From the NCBI RefSeq assembly GCF_027105095.1, contig NZ_CP114278.1, positions 2,636,001 to 2,700,000 on the forward strand: a stretch of DNA of 64,000 bases, written 5' to 3'. The notes under the pieces are model-generated. The model was not told the DNA's origin and ran no database searches. It saw only the letters and a list, made by a program, of their open reading frames with translations. Shown here in pieces: positions 29,870 to 40,707 of this stretch (its first letter is position 1; each line of letters begins with the position of its first letter). This DNA comes from Brevundimonas vesicularis. Its GTDB lineage: Bacteria > Pseudomonadota > Alphaproteobacteria > Caulobacterales > Caulobacteraceae. The translations under genes and the position numbers were made by a program.

Positions 29870-31477
29870 GTCCGCAACGGGTCGAGGCTGTGTGAAAACG
29901 CCTCCAGCTTGAGCAAATTCGTTTAACCTTCCTGATGTCAGCAGGAGGTGGGTATGAGCCGCTTCGTTCAGGGTGCCGATCGCCGGCAGCCGACGCTGCT
30001 TCCCGAATGTCTCGACGACTATGTGGCCGAGGATAATCCGGTTCGGGTCGTCGATGTCTTTGTCGATGAGTTGGACCTCAGGGGGCTGGGCTTCGTCGGC
30101 ATGACGCCGGCGACGACGGGCCGGCCGGCCTATCACCCGGCCATGCTGCTGAAGCTCTATGTCTATGGCTACCTGAACAAGGTGCAGTCCAGCCGGCGGC
30201 TGGAGCGCGAGGCGCAGCGCAACGTCGAGCCGATGTGGCTGACGGGGCGGCTGGCTCCGGACCACAAGACCATCGCCGCCTTCCGCCGCGAGAACGGCCC
30301 GGCGATCCAGGCGGCTTGCGTCCAGTTCGTGGTGCTGTGCCGGCAGCTGGGCCTGTTCGGTGCGGCCCTGGTCGCCATCGACGGGTCGAAGTTCAAGGCA
30401 GTGAACACCCGGGATCGCAACTTCACCGCCTACAAGCTGAAGCGGCGGATTGAGCAGGTTGCCGAGCACATCACCGGCTATCTGCAGGACCTGGACACGG
30501 CGGATCGTCACGAGGGCGAGGCCGCCGAGGCGCGGTCCGGACGGCTGGTCGAGAAGATCGATCGGCTGCGCGCCCAGATGGCGATGCTCAAGACCATGGA
30601 GGCCGAGGTCGAGGCGTCGCCGGACGGCCAGGTCTCCCTGACCGATCCCGACGCCAGATCCATGGCCACGTCGGGCCGGGGAGCGGCATCGTCGGCTACA
30701 ACGTCCAGTCCGCCGTCGAAGGCGAGCATCACCTGATCGTCGCCCACGAGGTGGTGATGACGGGAAGCGACCGGGAGCAACTGGCCTCCATGGCGGCGAA
30801 GGCTAAGGACGCCATGGGCGTGGAGACGCTCGATGTGCTGGCCGACCGGGGCTACTTCTCCGGCGAGGAGATCCTCGCCTGCGAGACCATGAGCGTGACG
30901 CCCTTCGTGCCCAAGCCCCTGACGTCAGGCGCCAAGGCGGCAGGCCGCTTCGGCAAACAGGACTTCGTCTACCTGTCCGATCAGGACGTCTACCGCTGCC
31001 CGGCCGGCGCGCTGCTGCCGCGCCACATGACGCCCGTCGAGAAGGGCATGACCCTGCACCGATACGGGGACCGGGCCAGTTGCGCCGGCTGCTCGCTCAA
31101 GAGCCAATGCACGCCAAGCATTGAGCGGCGCGTCACCCGTTGGGAGCATGAGGGCGTGATCGACGCGCTTCAGGCCCGAACGGACCTAGCCCCGCGCGCC
31201 ATGCGCACCCGACGACGGCTGGTCGAACACCCGTTCGGAACGATCAAGGCCTGGATGGGCCACACTCACTTCCTGATGAAGCGGTTGCCCAACGTGAAGA
31301 CCGAGATCAGCCTCCACATCCTCGCCTACAACATGAAGCGCGTGATGGCGGTGCTGGGAACCAAGCCCCTGATGGAAGCGATCAGGGCCTGAGAGAAGGA
31401 GATACTTCGCGCCTTGAGGCCTCCGCCGTTCCCTCCCAGCTCGGCGCGTTTTTACACGGCCTCGACCCGTTGCGGAC
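29870..31477 (+). mobile_element. IS1182-family insertion sequence
   Basis: A 1,608-bp element with long inverted ends: 29871-29901 (starting TCCGCAACGGGTCGAGG) and the inverse at 31446-31476, 29 of 31 bases matching and one further G/C pair outside. It carries one transposase gene with a good ribosome site (AGGAGGT). I saw no clear target-site duplication. The transposase is frameshifted, so the copy is probably inactive unless the shift is a sequencing error. Confidence 0.88.
29954..31392 (+). pseudogene. IS1182-family transposase, frameshifted
   Basis: The N-terminal part (MSRFVQGADRRQPTLLPECL, ... FRRENGPAIQAACVQFV) runs in one frame to about 30680, and the rest (IVGYNVQSAVEGEHHLIVAH ... 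DRGYFSGEEI ... HPFGTIKAWMG) continues in another. The DDE residues include the Asp of VAIDGSKFKA, the Asp of VLADRGYFS and the Glu of RLVEHPFGTIK. The break lies at GGCCGGGGAGCGGC (about 30673-30686), where one missing base in the G run accounts for it. Rejoined, it is about 480 residues, the family's usual size. Confidence 0.88.
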
Positions 31478-31481
31478 ATAG

Positions 31482-31493
31482 TTAGATCAGTTC
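31482..31493 (+). promoter_or_regulatory. TTAGATCAGTTC motif upstream of tetR-like gene (copy 1)
   Basis: The 12-mer TTAGATCAGTTC ends 15 bp before the TetR-family gene at 31509. An identical 12-mer occurs at 33813-33824, next to the aldo/keto reductase start. Shared sequence at two promoters suggests a common operator, perhaps for this TetR protein. Confidence 0.35.
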
Positions 31494-31508
31494 CGCTATA
31501 GATGGCTT

Positions 31509-32078
31509 ATGACCACCACCACTCCAACGCGCGATGCCGAAGCTACCCGACACGCGATCCTTCGGGCTGCGCTGGACCTCTTCGCTGAGGAGGGTTTCGA
31601 GGCGGTCGGAGTCCGCTCTATTGGAGCGCGCGCGGGCGTCGACTATTCGCTGATCAGCCGATACTTCGGTGGAAAGGACGAGCTTTTCGTCGAAGTGATC
31701 AAATCTGGGAGCGTGAACTGGCAGCGTCGCTGGGGAGATCGTGAGAGCTTCGCTGAGCGCGTGACGGATGATGTTCTGGCGGTTCCAAATGGCGGAAGGG
31801 TGCTGCGCGACTTGCTCGTTCTGATGCGCTCCGCTGGATCAGATAAGGCCAAACGCCTCATCGATGAAGCGTTGGGTGACCAAGGCTTTCGCGACCTTGA
31901 AGCATGGATCGGGGGCGAGGACGCAGATGTCCGTGCGCGCCTGCTTATGGGCTTTCTCGCCGGTATGGCCATCACCCGCGATCTGAACAGTAAGTTTGAC
32001 CTCAGCCACGAACGCGCCGTCGTAATGCGCGAGCAACTCCGTTCAGCGGTTGCTGCTTTCCTCATGCCAGCGACTTGA
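31509..32078 (+). CDS. TetR-family transcriptional regulator
   Basis: A 189-residue regulator. Residues about 12-60 form the TetR DNA-binding domain: ATRHAILRAALDLFAEEGFEAVGVRSIGARAGVDYSLISRYFGGKDELF. The rest is helical ligand-binding sequence without recognisable specificity. It lies just after the IS element and starts the cargo of the island. Its target is unknown; a 12-bp motif shared with the aldo/keto reductase promoter may be its operator. Confidence 0.9.
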   Translation: MTTTTPTRDAEATRHAILRAALDLFAEEGFEAVGVRSIGARAGVDYSLISRYFGGKDELFVEVIKSGSVNWQRRWGDRESFAERVTDDVLAVPNGGRVLRDLLVLMRSAGSDKAKRLIDEALGDQGFRDLEAWIGGEDADVRARLLMGFLAGMAITRDLNSKFDLSHERAVVMREQLRSAVAAFLMPAT

Positions 32079-32101
32079 GAACGCCAGTCCGCTTTCCACT
32101 C

Positions 32102-32260
32102 TTAGCGGACGAACGCCGGGTCCGCTGAGCCGCCAGGCGCGACGTCACTGACGCGGAGCTTCACCAGATCACAGGCTCTGAGCTTTGCATCCAGTGCACA
32201 GTTAAACATCGCAAGGTCGCGTAAGCGGATGCGGTCCTTACCGATCACGATTGACAAAAT
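32102..32260 (-). pseudogene. Fragment of a second tyrosine integrase
   Basis: On the minus strand, about 50 residues (with RLRDLAMFNCALDAKLRACD and LVKLRVSDVAPGG) closely resemble the start of the catalytic domain of a common alphaproteobacterial tyrosine recombinase, where the pattern is DLALFNLAIDSKLRGCDLVxLRVxDVA. No start, no catalytic His/Tyr motifs and no further homologous sequence remain. It is a relic of a previous mobile element. Confidence 0.6.
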
Positions 32261-32331
32261 CCTGGACTGATTAACCGAAGTCAGCATCCACCGTGCCGGG
32301 TCAATACCCAGCCTCAGCCATTCTCCGGTTC

Positions 32332-32961
32332 CTAGTCTGGCTTGTAGGTGGGCTTTGCTGGCGGAACGATGTAGCTCAACGTCACGATCCCCGCGGCGAT
32401 CAGTCCAGCACGCCAATTCCAGAGTGCCAAGCCGAATGCCGCCCAATAGGCAGCGGCAGTTAGGCCATATTTGATGGTAAGGCGGCGAAGATAAGCCTCG
32501 GTCAGCCTTCGATCGGGAAGACCTCTCGCGGTGGCGTATACCCAACGAAGAAACCACCAAGTCGCCGGTGTCGCTGCTACGCCCAGATACCATAGGGCGG
32601 CGGTGGTACTCTCCGCATCTCCGCCGAGGTGTTCGACCAACGGTCGCGCAGGAAACGGAGTGATGCTGACGGCAGCCAGAAAGCCGATGCTCAGCAGATT
32701 GTAGCCGTGGTCGGTCTTCTCCAGCAGCTTGCCACTGAAATGGCTGTACGCTCAGTAGAGGCCGATCAGGACCACGCTGAGAACGTAGGCGCCGTACTCC
32801 GGCGCCAACTTCAGATACGCCGCTGCGAGGTCGCCCTCCTCCGGTTTCGGCGCGTGCAACTCGACCACAGGAAGGGTGAACGCGATCGCAAGTACCGCGT
32901 CCATGAACGCCTCAAGGCGATCCGATTTGCGTTCGGTTCCTTCGAGAGAGAAGATCGCCAT
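32332..32961 (-). pseudogene. TMEM175-like (DUF1211) potassium channel with a TGA stop
   Basis: The first 69 residues (MAIFSLEGTERKSDRLEAFMDAVLAIAFTLPVVEL ... YGAYVLSVVLIGLY) and the sequence after the stop (AYSHFSGKLLEKTDHGYNLL ... RPLVEHLGG ... to the TAG at 32332) are in one frame. A TGA at 32752-32754 falls where the family has Trp (GLYWxxH), so one base change interrupts the gene. Rejoined, about 209 residues with several membrane helices remain. The pore signature FSDGV-like reads FMDAV. It is either a recent null allele or a base error. Confidence 0.8.
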
Positions 32962-32967
32962 CTGCCG

Positions 32968-33804
32968 CTACAGCATTTCGAGCGGGCGTCGGTCCGCTGG
33001 GCGGGGAAATGCCGCGTCGAGTGTCGCAATGTCGGCGTCTGAGAGGACGATATCCGCGGCCGCGCGGTTCTCCCGCACGTGTGCGATCGAACTCGCTTTC
33101 GGGATGGCGATGAGGCCATCGTGCCGCAACGTCCAGGAGAGTGCCACTTGGGCAGGGGTTGCACCGACCTCGGCTGCGATCTTTTCGAGAGCGGGATGGC
33201 TTGAGAGTCGTCCCTGCTCGACGGGACTATACGCCATCGCTGGCACTTTATGCTCGGCGAGCCACGGCAACAGGTCCAACTCAGGGCCTCGACGGACGAG
33301 ATTGTAGAGGATCTGATCGGTCACGCAGCCATCTCCGCCCGCAGCGACAAGCTCGTCCATATCGTCGGTATCGAGGTTGCTGACACCCCAATGCCGAATC
33401 TTCCCTGCCGATTTCAGCGCCTTCATTGCCTCCACCGTCTCAGCGAGCGGCACCGATCCCCGCCAGTGGAGCAGATAGAGGTCGAGCCGATCAGTGCCGA
33501 GCCGCTTCAGGCTCGCCTCGCACGCACCGGTAAGGCGGGAGCGCGATGCGTTCTGTGGATACGCCTTGCTGACGAGGAACAACTCGTCGCGACGGTCGCC
33601 GAGCGCTTCGCAGATCAGCACTTCCGCCGCACCGTCGCCGTACATTTCCGCTGTATCGACGAGCGTCATACCCAGCTCGACACCGGCGCGCAGCGAGGCA
33701 ATTTCATCGGATCGCCGCTCGGCACGCTCACCCATCTTCCAGGTGCCTTGACCCATTGAAGGAACCACTTCCCCGCCGGGCAATGTCACGTGTTTCATGT
33801 GCAT
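32968..33804 (-). CDS. Aldo/keto reductase
   Basis: A 278-residue NADPH-dependent reductase. The catalytic tetrad is visible: Asp and Tyr in LVDTAEMYGDGAAEV, Lys in LFLVSKAYPQNASR, His in LDLYLLHWRGSVP. The NADPH loop AIPKASSIAHVREN follows. It probably reduces reactive aldehydes or ketones. It lies downstream of a TetR gene on the same strand and may be controlled by it. The stop is 7 bp from the TMEM175-like gene start. Confidence 0.92.
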   Translation of the reverse strand: MHMKHVTLPGGEVVPSMGQGTWKMGERAERRSDEIASLRAGVELGMTLVDTAEMYGDGAAEVLICEALGDRRDELFLVSKAYPQNASRSRLTGACEASLKRLGTDRLDLYLLHWRGSVPLAETVEAMKALKSAGKIRHWGVSNLDTDDMDELVAAGGDGCVTDQILYNLVRRGPELDLLPWLAEHKVPAMAYSPVEQGRLSSHPALEKIAAEVGATPAQVALSWTLRHDGLIAIPKASSIAHVRENRAAADIVLSDADIATLDAAFPRPADRRPLEML

Positions 33805-33812
33805 CCGTCCTA

Positions 33813-33824
33813 TTAGATCAGTTC
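33813..33824 (+). promoter_or_regulatory. TTAGATCAGTTC motif upstream of the aldo/keto reductase (copy 2)
   Basis: Identical to the 12-mer at 31482-31493 and located 8 bp upstream of the aldo/keto reductase start (33804, minus strand). It may be an operator shared by both promoters. Confidence 0.35.
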
Positions 33825-33873
33825 GACTGTTCGGTCGCGGGAGGCGGATTGGCAGATGACCACCATGTAACGG

Positions 33874-34494
33874 TCATATCGCGGCAGGCCATCGATCGAG
33901 TGCCATTTTGGCGATGGAGAGCAGTTCGTTGATCGTAGCGCCGTCGCGCGCCTGAACGGACATGCCTTCCATGACAGTATTGATGAATTTGCCTAGCACG
34001 GCCGGATCGGTGTTGGCCGCGAGCTCGCCCTGCGCGGCGCCGCGTTGCAGACGCTCGATCAGGAGGGCCTCCGCCGCGATACGCTTGTCGCGCAGCAGGC
34101 ATTCGATGGCGGCGGACGCCGGCGAAACGGCTGCCGCTGCCGAATACATGAAGCAGCCGGCCGGCGTTCCAGGTTCCGAGAATGATGACGCCGCTCGATC
34201 CAGCAGGCCTTTGACGGCCTCGTAGGTGGACAACGCCGGATCGTTGATGGGTGCGTAGAGGTGGACGCTAAACGTCGCAGCGTAGCGCTCGATCACCGCC
34301 GCAAACAGCCCCGCTTTGTTGTCAAACGCTGCATAGAGACTGGCGGCGGCGACGCCAGTCTCCGCCACCAGATCGGCCATCGATGTCGCCTCGTAGCCGC
34401 GCTGCCAGAACAGCCGCACCGCCTTGTCGAGCGCAGCGTCAGTGTCGAACACACGTGGGCGACCTGCGCGGCGACGGGCTTTCGTCTCTGTCAT
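33874..34494 (-). CDS. TetR-family transcriptional regulator
   Basis: A 206-residue regulator with the DNA-binding domain at residues about 12-62 (GRPRVFDTDAALDKAVRLFW, GYEATSMADLVAETGVAAAS, LYAAFDNKAGLF), followed by a TetR_C-like domain. The GRPRxFDxxxAL start resembles regulators of electrophile-responsive reductases such as NemR/ComR relatives. It is divergent from the MDR reductase gene (start 34591) with an AT-rich gap of 96 bp and is followed on its own strand by the aldo/keto reductase, so it likely controls both. Confidence 0.9.
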   Translation of the reverse strand: MTETKARRRAGRPRVFDTDAALDKAVRLFWQRGYEATSMADLVAETGVAAASLYAAFDNKAGLFAAVIERYAATFSVHLYAPINDPALSTYEAVKGLLDRAASSFSEPGTPAGCFMYSAAAAVSPASAAIECLLRDKRIAAEALLIERLQRGAAQGELAANTDPAVLGKFINTVMEGMSVQARDGATINELLSIAKMALDRWPAAI

Positions 34495-34590
34495 CTCTGG
34501 TGCACGATATGGAACGATCGATAAATAATATCTTGAAACTGGTGGTCCGCTACCTTACAGAACGGTCATTCAATAATCAAGGAGTCTCCC

Positions 34591-35580
34591 ATGAGCCGCA
34601 TCGTCCGTATCCACGAATATGGCGACGCCAGCGTCCTCAGGATTGAAGATGTGGCAGTCCACGCGCCCGCGGCCGACGAAGTGCAGATCGCGGTGAAGGC
34701 GATAGGCATAAACCGCGCCGAGGTGATGTTCCGCAACCATGCCTACCTTCAGGAAGCCGAGTTCCCGAGCCGCCTTGGCTATGAGGCTGCCGGCACTGTC
34801 GCTGCGGTCGGTGCGGACGTTACCGGGTTTGCGGAAGGCGAAGCCGTCAGCGTCATTCCCCCACTCGATATCGCGCGCTGGGGCACTTATGGCGAGGTCG
34901 CAAACGTGCCCGCCCGCCTCGTCGTCAAGCATCCTGCGGCGCTGTCGTTCGAGGAAGCGGCGGCCGTATGGATGCAGTATGTCACCGCCTGGGGTGCGCT
35001 GGTGGAGCAGGCGAAACTCGGCGAGGGCGATTTCGTCATCGTCACTGCTGCCTCCAGCAGCGTCGGCCTTGCTGCCTTCCAGATTGCGCGGATGGTCGGC
35101 GCGACGGTAATCGCGACGACGCGTACCGGCGCCAAGCGCCAGGCCCTGATCGATGCCGGTGCACATCATGTCGTCGCGACCGGGGAAGAGGATCTGGTAG
35201 CGAGGGTGATGGAGATAACCGATGGTCAGGGTGCGCGCGTGGTGCTCGATCCCGTCGGAGGCCCGTCGTTCGAGCCGCTGACCGAGAGCATGGCACGCGG
35301 CGGCATCCTGCTCGAATATGGCGCGCTCAGCGGCGAACCGACGCCGTTCCCGTTGTTCTCCGTGCTGGGCAAGAGCCTCACGCTCAAGGGGTATCTCTAC
35401 AGCGAGATTGTCTCGGACGATGCCGCCCTCGATCGCGCCAAGGCGTTCATCGTGGCGGGTCTGGAATCGGGCTCGCTCAAGCCGCGGATCGCGCGCACTT
35501 TCCCGCTCGACGCCATCCAGGACGCTCACCGCTTCCTCGAATCGAACGACCAGATCGGCAAGGTCGTCGTTACGGTCTGA
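34591..35580 (+). CDS. Zinc-type alcohol dehydrogenase-like / quinone oxidoreductase (MDR)
   Basis: A 329-residue medium-chain reductase: MSRIVRIHEYGDASVLRIED, GINRAEVMFRNHAYLQ, SRLGYEAAGTVAAVGAD, nucleotide-binding VTAASSSVGLAAFQIARMVGATVIATT. It lacks the usual structural-zinc cysteines, which points to the quinone-oxidoreductase subgroup. It probably reduces quinones or unsaturated carbonyls with NADPH. AAGGAG sits 6 bp before the ATG. Its promoter faces the TetR gene at 34494. Confidence 0.9.
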   Translation: MSRIVRIHEYGDASVLRIEDVAVHAPAADEVQIAVKAIGINRAEVMFRNHAYLQEAEFPSRLGYEAAGTVAAVGADVTGFAEGEAVSVIPPLDIARWGTYGEVANVPARLVVKHPAALSFEEAAAVWMQYVTAWGALVEQAKLGEGDFVIVTAASSSVGLAAFQIARMVGATVIATTRTGAKRQALIDAGAHHVVATGEEDLVARVMEITDGQGARVVLDPVGGPSFEPLTESMARGGILLEYGALSGEPTPFPLFSVLGKSLTLKGYLYSEIVSDDAALDRAKAFIVAGLESGSLKPRIARTFPLDAIQDAHRFLESNDQIGKVVVTV

Positions 35581-35733
35581 CCGGCATACCGGGGGAGTGA
35601 GCGATCGCTCCCCCTTCCCCGACAGAGAATCGGACCCTCGGAGCCCATGCCAAAGCTGCTCGTGGCGAAGGCTTGAGAGCATGACCGCAACCTCGCCCGA
35701 TCAGAAAAACGCCCAGCTCTGTGCAGGATTGAA

Positions 35734-35752
35734 ACTCCCCCCCTGTATAGTA
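35734..35752 (-). promoter_or_regulatory. Putative FrmR operator upstream of frmR
   Basis: The stretch ACTCCCCCCCTGTATAGTA, read on the minus strand as TACT...GGGGGGGAGT, resembles the C/G-run operators of the RcnR/FrmR family and closely recalls the E. coli frmR promoter (CCCCCCTATAGTAT). It also overlaps a possible -10 (TATAGT). It lies 29 bp before the frmR start, suggesting autoregulation. Confidence 0.5.
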
Positions 35753-35780
35753 TGCTGGAGCGATTTCTCGGGAAAACGCG

Positions 35781-36071
35781 ATGCCACATTCATCAGAGGA
35801 CAAGAAGCGAGCCATCACACGCTTGCGGCGCATCAAGGGTCAGGCGGACGCTCTGGAACGCGCGATCGAAGCGGGGGCCGATTGCGCTCCCCTGCTGCAG
35901 CAAATTGTCGCCATGCGCGGTGCGACAAATGGACTGATGGCAGAAGTGATGCAGAGCCATCTCAGGGAAACATTCGGTGCGGGCGCGGATCGGGCCGTCG
36001 GAGGCGCAGGTGGCGAGCACGATGACGGCGTGGAGGGCGTAATGAAGATTCTGCGTACTTATCTCAAATGA
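35781..36071 (+). CDS. frmR: Formaldehyde-sensing repressor FrmR
   Basis: A 96-residue, all-helical CsoR/RcnR/FrmR-family repressor. Residues Pro2, Cys35 and His60 fall at the positions used by FrmR: in E. coli formaldehyde crosslinks the Pro2 amine to Cys35, releasing DNA. The basic face KRAITRLRRIKGQADALERA fits DNA contact. It lies about 215 bp upstream of frmA, and two operator-like sites lie in that gap, so it very likely represses frmA. The C-terminus is Gly/Ala-rich and slightly longer than in E. coli. Confidence 0.92.
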   Translation: MPHSSEDKKRAITRLRRIKGQADALERAIEAGADCAPLLQQIVAMRGATNGLMAEVMQSHLRETFGAGADRAVGGAGGEHDDGVEGVMKILRTYLK

Positions 36072-36170
36072 CGATTTCAGGCTCATTTTCCTGCCCGTGT
36101 CCTCCCGCACTCAGAAGCCAGCCCCTGCTGCCTTCTCTGGTTTGAGATCCTCGTCAGGACACCTCTTGTA

Positions 36171-36209
36171 TACTGCTGGGGAGTATGATAAACATACTCC
36201 CTGCCAGTA
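36171..36209. promoter_or_regulatory. Two FrmR-type operator sites upstream of frmA
   Basis: TACTGCTGGGGAGTA (36171-36185) and TACTCCCTGCCAGTA (36195-36209) are two 15-bp TACT-N7-AGTA sites with G/C-rich centres in opposite orientation, 24 bp apart centre to centre. This is the RcnR/FrmR operator design. They lie about 80 bp before frmA. Confidence 0.6.
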
Positions 36210-36235
36210 TGAGAATGTCGACGAATTTGCGCTGA

Positions 36236-37396
<1,161 letters not shown>

Positions 37397-37790
37397 CCCA
37401 TCGATCCAAAGCGGCGCGAAGCGCTCGAATCGACAACTCGCCCGTCATCATGGCCCGACCCCGGCCATGATGACGCGCGCTCTGGCAAATGGGCAACGCG
37501 TCGCGATGCGGTAACAGGGGCCGAAGTGCGGTCGTTACATGCCGATAGCGGCACTGACCAGGTCCGCCTGGCCCAGGCGCTTACCAGCGGAGTGTGTGTG
37601 GTCTCGTCGCGCGACCCAACGGGAAAAATGGTTTTGTCGTAACCGTTGTCTGATGCTGAAAAAATATTTCAAAGGTGCCGAACATCGGGCCAGCCTGGCC
37701 GTTGGACGTATTGAGTCGGAAATGCATTCATCTGTCGCCCGACTGTGATGAACCACGGGGCGCACGGGCGTATAGGGCAGGAAGACTGAA
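37397..37790. other. Gap between frmA and the uvrA-like gene
   Basis: About 394 bp. It contains the perfect hairpin 37443-37475 after frmA. An open frame on the plus strand (37539-37748, ending MLKKYFKGAEHRASLAVGRI ...) has no recognised family and is doubtful. Nothing else is supported. Confidence 0.4.
37443..37475 (+). terminator. Hairpin terminator-like element after frmA
   Basis: CGTCATCATGGCC (37443-37455) and GGCCATGATGACG (37463-37475) form a perfect 13-bp stem with a 7-nt loop, 47 bp after the frmA stop. There is no T tract, so termination may be factor-dependent. Confidence 0.6.
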
Positions 37791-40451
37791 TTGAAGAGCA
37801 AGGATATTCACGCGAGGACGCCGGCCACCGATCATGGGCATACGGGGCCGCCCGCTTGCGTGCAGGTTCGCGGCGCGCGCCAGAATAACCTCAAAAATAT
37901 TGACGTCGATGTACCGCGCGACGCCTTCGTGGTGTTCACCGGCATATCGGGCTCGGGCAAGTCATCGCTGGCTTTCGGCACGCTCTACGCCGAAGCGCAG
38001 CGGCGTTATCTGGAATCGGTTGCGCCCTATGCCCGTCGCCTGATCGACCAGGCCGGCGTGCCGGAGGTCGACGTGATCGACGGTTTGCCGCCTGCGGTCG
38101 CGCTGCAGCAGCAGCGCGGCTCGGCCAACGCGCGATCCTCGGTCGGCAGCGTGACGACGCTCTCCAGCCTGGTGCGGATGCTCTATTCGCGCGTCGGCGA
38201 ATATCCGCGCCATCAACCCATGCTCTATGCGGAGGATTTCTCCCCCAACACGGTCGCGGGGGCCTGCGCGACCTGCCACGGCATCGGCCGCGTATATGAC
38301 GCGACCGAAGAGACAATGGTTCCTGACGACAGCCTCACCATTCGCGACCGGGCGATCGCCGCCTGGCCGACCGCCTGGCATGGGCAGAACCTGCGCGATA
38401 TCCTCGTTTCGCTCGGCTATGACGTCGACACGCCGTGGCGCGACCTGCCGAAAAAGGATCGCGACTGGATTCTCTTCACGGAAGAGGCGCCGACGGTGCC
38501 GGTCTATGCGGGTCTGACGCCCGAACAGACCCGGGCGGCGCTCAAGCGCCGCATGGAGCCGAGCTACCAGGGCACCTTCACCGGCGCGCGCCGCTATGTG
38601 CTGGAAACCTTCGCCAACACTAAAAGCGCGCTGATGAAGAAGCGCGTCTCGCAATATATCATCGGCCGCGATTGCCCGACCTGCGACGGCAAGCGCCTGA
38701 AGCGCGAAGCCTTGTCGGTCAAATTCGCCGGCCTCGACATTGCCGAGTTCGGCGACCTGACGGTGCTCAAGCTGAAGGACTTGCTGATGCCCGTCGCGCA
38801 TGGCGCGTATGGGGCGGTCTCAGCCCCCTCAAAGGGCCATGTTCTGGAAAAAGCGGCCCGCGATGCAGCGGTCGAACAACGGGTTGCGGCGGGCGGCTCT
38901 GCGCACAAGAGCGCGCCCGACGTACGCCGCACGCCCAATCTCTCCGACGAGAAGCGGATCGCCGCCCAACGCCTTGCCTGCGAATTGATCGAGCGGCTGG
39001 ACCCGCTGATCGATCTTGGCCTTGGCTACATTTCGCTCGACCGCAGCACGCCGACGCTCTCCTCCGGAGAGCTGCAGCGCTTGCGGCTTGCCACGCAATT
39101 GTCGTCACAGCTTTTCGGGGTGGTCTATGTGCTTGACGAGCCTTCGGCAGGGTTGCACCCGGCAGATGGCGAAGCCTTGCTCACCATCCTCGAGCGTCTC
39201 AAGGCGGCGGGCAACTCCCTGTTCGTCGTCGAACATGATCTCGACGTGATCCGCCGCGCGGAATGGCTCGTCGATGTCGGGCCAGGAGCCGGGGAAAAGG
39301 GCGGTGAAGTCCTCTACAGCGGGCCGATAGAGGGGCTTGCCGACGTCGAGAGTTCGATCACCCGCCGCTACCTGTTCGCAGAGCCGGTCCGCAGTGAGCG
39401 CACACCGCGCGATCCCAAGGCATGGCTACGCCTGGAAGGGATCAGACGGAACAATCTCCATGGTCTCGACGTCGAGTTTCCCATCGGCTGCTTCACCGCT
39501 GTCACCGGCGTTTCGGGATCGGGTAAATCCAGTCTTGTCAGTCAGGCGCTACCCGAGCTCGTCACGGAACACCTCGGCGGCTCCCCCGCGGCTGATGAGG
39601 AGGATATCGATCCGCTGCTCGATGTTGCGCAGAACGACACTGAAGGACGCATTGTCGCAGGCATGGAGCATGTTCGCAGGTTGGTGCGGGTCGATCAGAA
39701 GCCGATCGGCCGCACGCCGCGCTCGAACCTATCCACCTACAGCGGCATGTTTGACCATGTGCGACGGATCTTCGCTGATACGCCGCTCGCCCGCCGGCGG
39801 CACTACAGCCCGGGAAGGTTCTCGTTCAACGTCGCGCAAGGCCGCTGCCCTGTGTGCGAGGGCGAGGGATACGTCATGGTGGAGCTGCTATTCCTGCCGA
39901 GCGTTTTTGCCCCGTGCTCGACCTGTCATGGCTCGCGCTACAACCCGCAAACGCTCGAAGTCGAATGGAACGGGCGCAATATCGCCCAGGTGCTCGAACT
40001 GACGGTCGACGATGCGTGCGATTTCTTCGCTGGCGAGGCATCTGTAATGCGCTCCCTCGACGTGTTGCGGGAGATCGGTCTTGGCTATCTGAGGCTCGGT
40101 CAGCCGGCGACCGAGCTGTCTGGCGGGGAGGCGCAGCGCATCAAGCTGGCGACTGAACTGCAACGTGCTCAACGCGGCAACACGATCTATATCCTCGACG
40201 AGCCAACTTCGGGGCTTCACCCCTCCGATGGCGACCGGCTGATGCAACACCTGCAGGGCCTCGTAGACGCCGGCAATACCGTCGTAGTCGTCGAACATGA
40301 CATGCGCGCCGTCACGCAGGCGGACTGGATCATCGACCTGGGACCGGGGGCTGGAGAAGATGGGGGCCGTATCGTTGCCAGCGGCGTCCCTGGCGTCGTT
40401 GCGGAAGCGAAAGGCAGTCTCACCGCCCGCTATCTCAAGGCGGCGCTGTAG
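37791..40451 (+). CDS. UvrA2-like excinuclease ATPase
   Basis: An 886-residue tandem-ABC protein of the UvrA family. Both Walker A motifs ([19 protein letters not shown] and [14 protein letters not shown]), both signature regions ([13 protein letters not shown] and [13 protein letters not shown]), and zinc modules ([33 protein letters not shown] with CSTCHG) are present. At 886 residues it is shorter than the usual 940-970 of UvrA, as in UvrA2 paralogues that lack the UvrB-contact insertion and are tied to drug or DNA-damage resistance. The start is a TTG with AGGAAG upstream; no better start is visible. It fits the DNA-damaging aldehyde theme of neighbours. Confidence 0.88.
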   Translation: MKSKDIHARTPATDHGHTGPPACVQVRGARQNNLKNIDVDVPRDAFVVFTGISGSGKSSLAFGTLYAEAQRRYLESVAPYARRLIDQAGVPEVDVIDGLPPAVALQQQRGSANARSSVGSVTTLSSLVRMLYSRVGEYPRHQPMLYAEDFSPNTVAGACATCHGIGRVYDATEETMVPDDSLTIRDRAIAAWPTAWHGQNLRDILVSLGYDVDTPWRDLPKKDRDWILFTEEAPTVPVYAGLTPEQTRAALKRRMEPSYQGTFTGARRYVLETFANTKSALMKKRVSQYIIGRDCPTCDGKRLKREALSVKFAGLDIAEFGDLTVLKLKDLLMPVAHGAYGAVSAPSKGHVLEKAARDAAVEQRVAAGGSAHKSAPDVRRTPNLSDEKRIAAQRLACELIERLDPLIDLGLGYISLDRSTPTLSSGELQRLRLATQLSSQLFGVVYVLDEPSAGLHPADGEALLTILERLKAAGNSLFVVEHDLDVIRRAEWLVDVGPGAGEKGGEVLYSGPIEGLADVESSITRRYLFAEPVRSERTPRDPKAWLRLEGIRRNNLHGLDVEFPIGCFTAVTGVSGSGKSSLVSQALPELVTEHLGGSPAADEEDIDPLLDVAQNDTEGRIVAGMEHVRRLVRVDQKPIGRTPRSNLSTYSGMFDHVRRIFADTPLARRRHYSPGRFSFNVAQGRCPVCEGEGYVMVELLFLPSVFAPCSTCHGSRYNPQTLEVEWNGRNIAQVLELTVDDACDFFAGEASVMRSLDVLREIGLGYLRLGQPATELSGGEAQRIKLATELQRAQRGNTIYILDEPTSGLHPSDGDRLMQHLQGLVDAGNTVVVVEHDMRAVTQADWIIDLGPGAGEDGGRIVASGVPGVVAEAKGSLTARYLKAAL

Positions 40452-40707
40452 GTCGTAAATCTGGCCGAACGCACGTTCGACCAGGTGCATCTCAACCACA
40501 CGGCGGAATGGGTCGGATCTGGAAGCGGGAGCCGGCGATGTGTCACCGCGGTTGACGCGGCTTAGGGTTTGAATGCCCGCCAGGTGCGCCGTGTCCGTGT
40601 GCTACGCAGCGTGGCGGACGGCCAATCGCTGGCCACCCGCAACGCTTGTTTTGTGCGGACCTTCTCCAGGGAGAGGGTCCTCACATGGTTCGTCGAAACG
40701 CCCCGTC

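Noticed and set aside
29860..31490. Target-site duplication around the IS1182 element
   Set aside because: Bases outside the inverted ends (left AGGTGAGC, right ATAGTTAG) do not match.
40452..40707. Possible transposase remnant before the DJ-1 gene (frame with MNARQVRRVRVLRSVADGQS)
   Set aside because: Only a short, weak resemblance to the start of some transposases; no ends or further domains.
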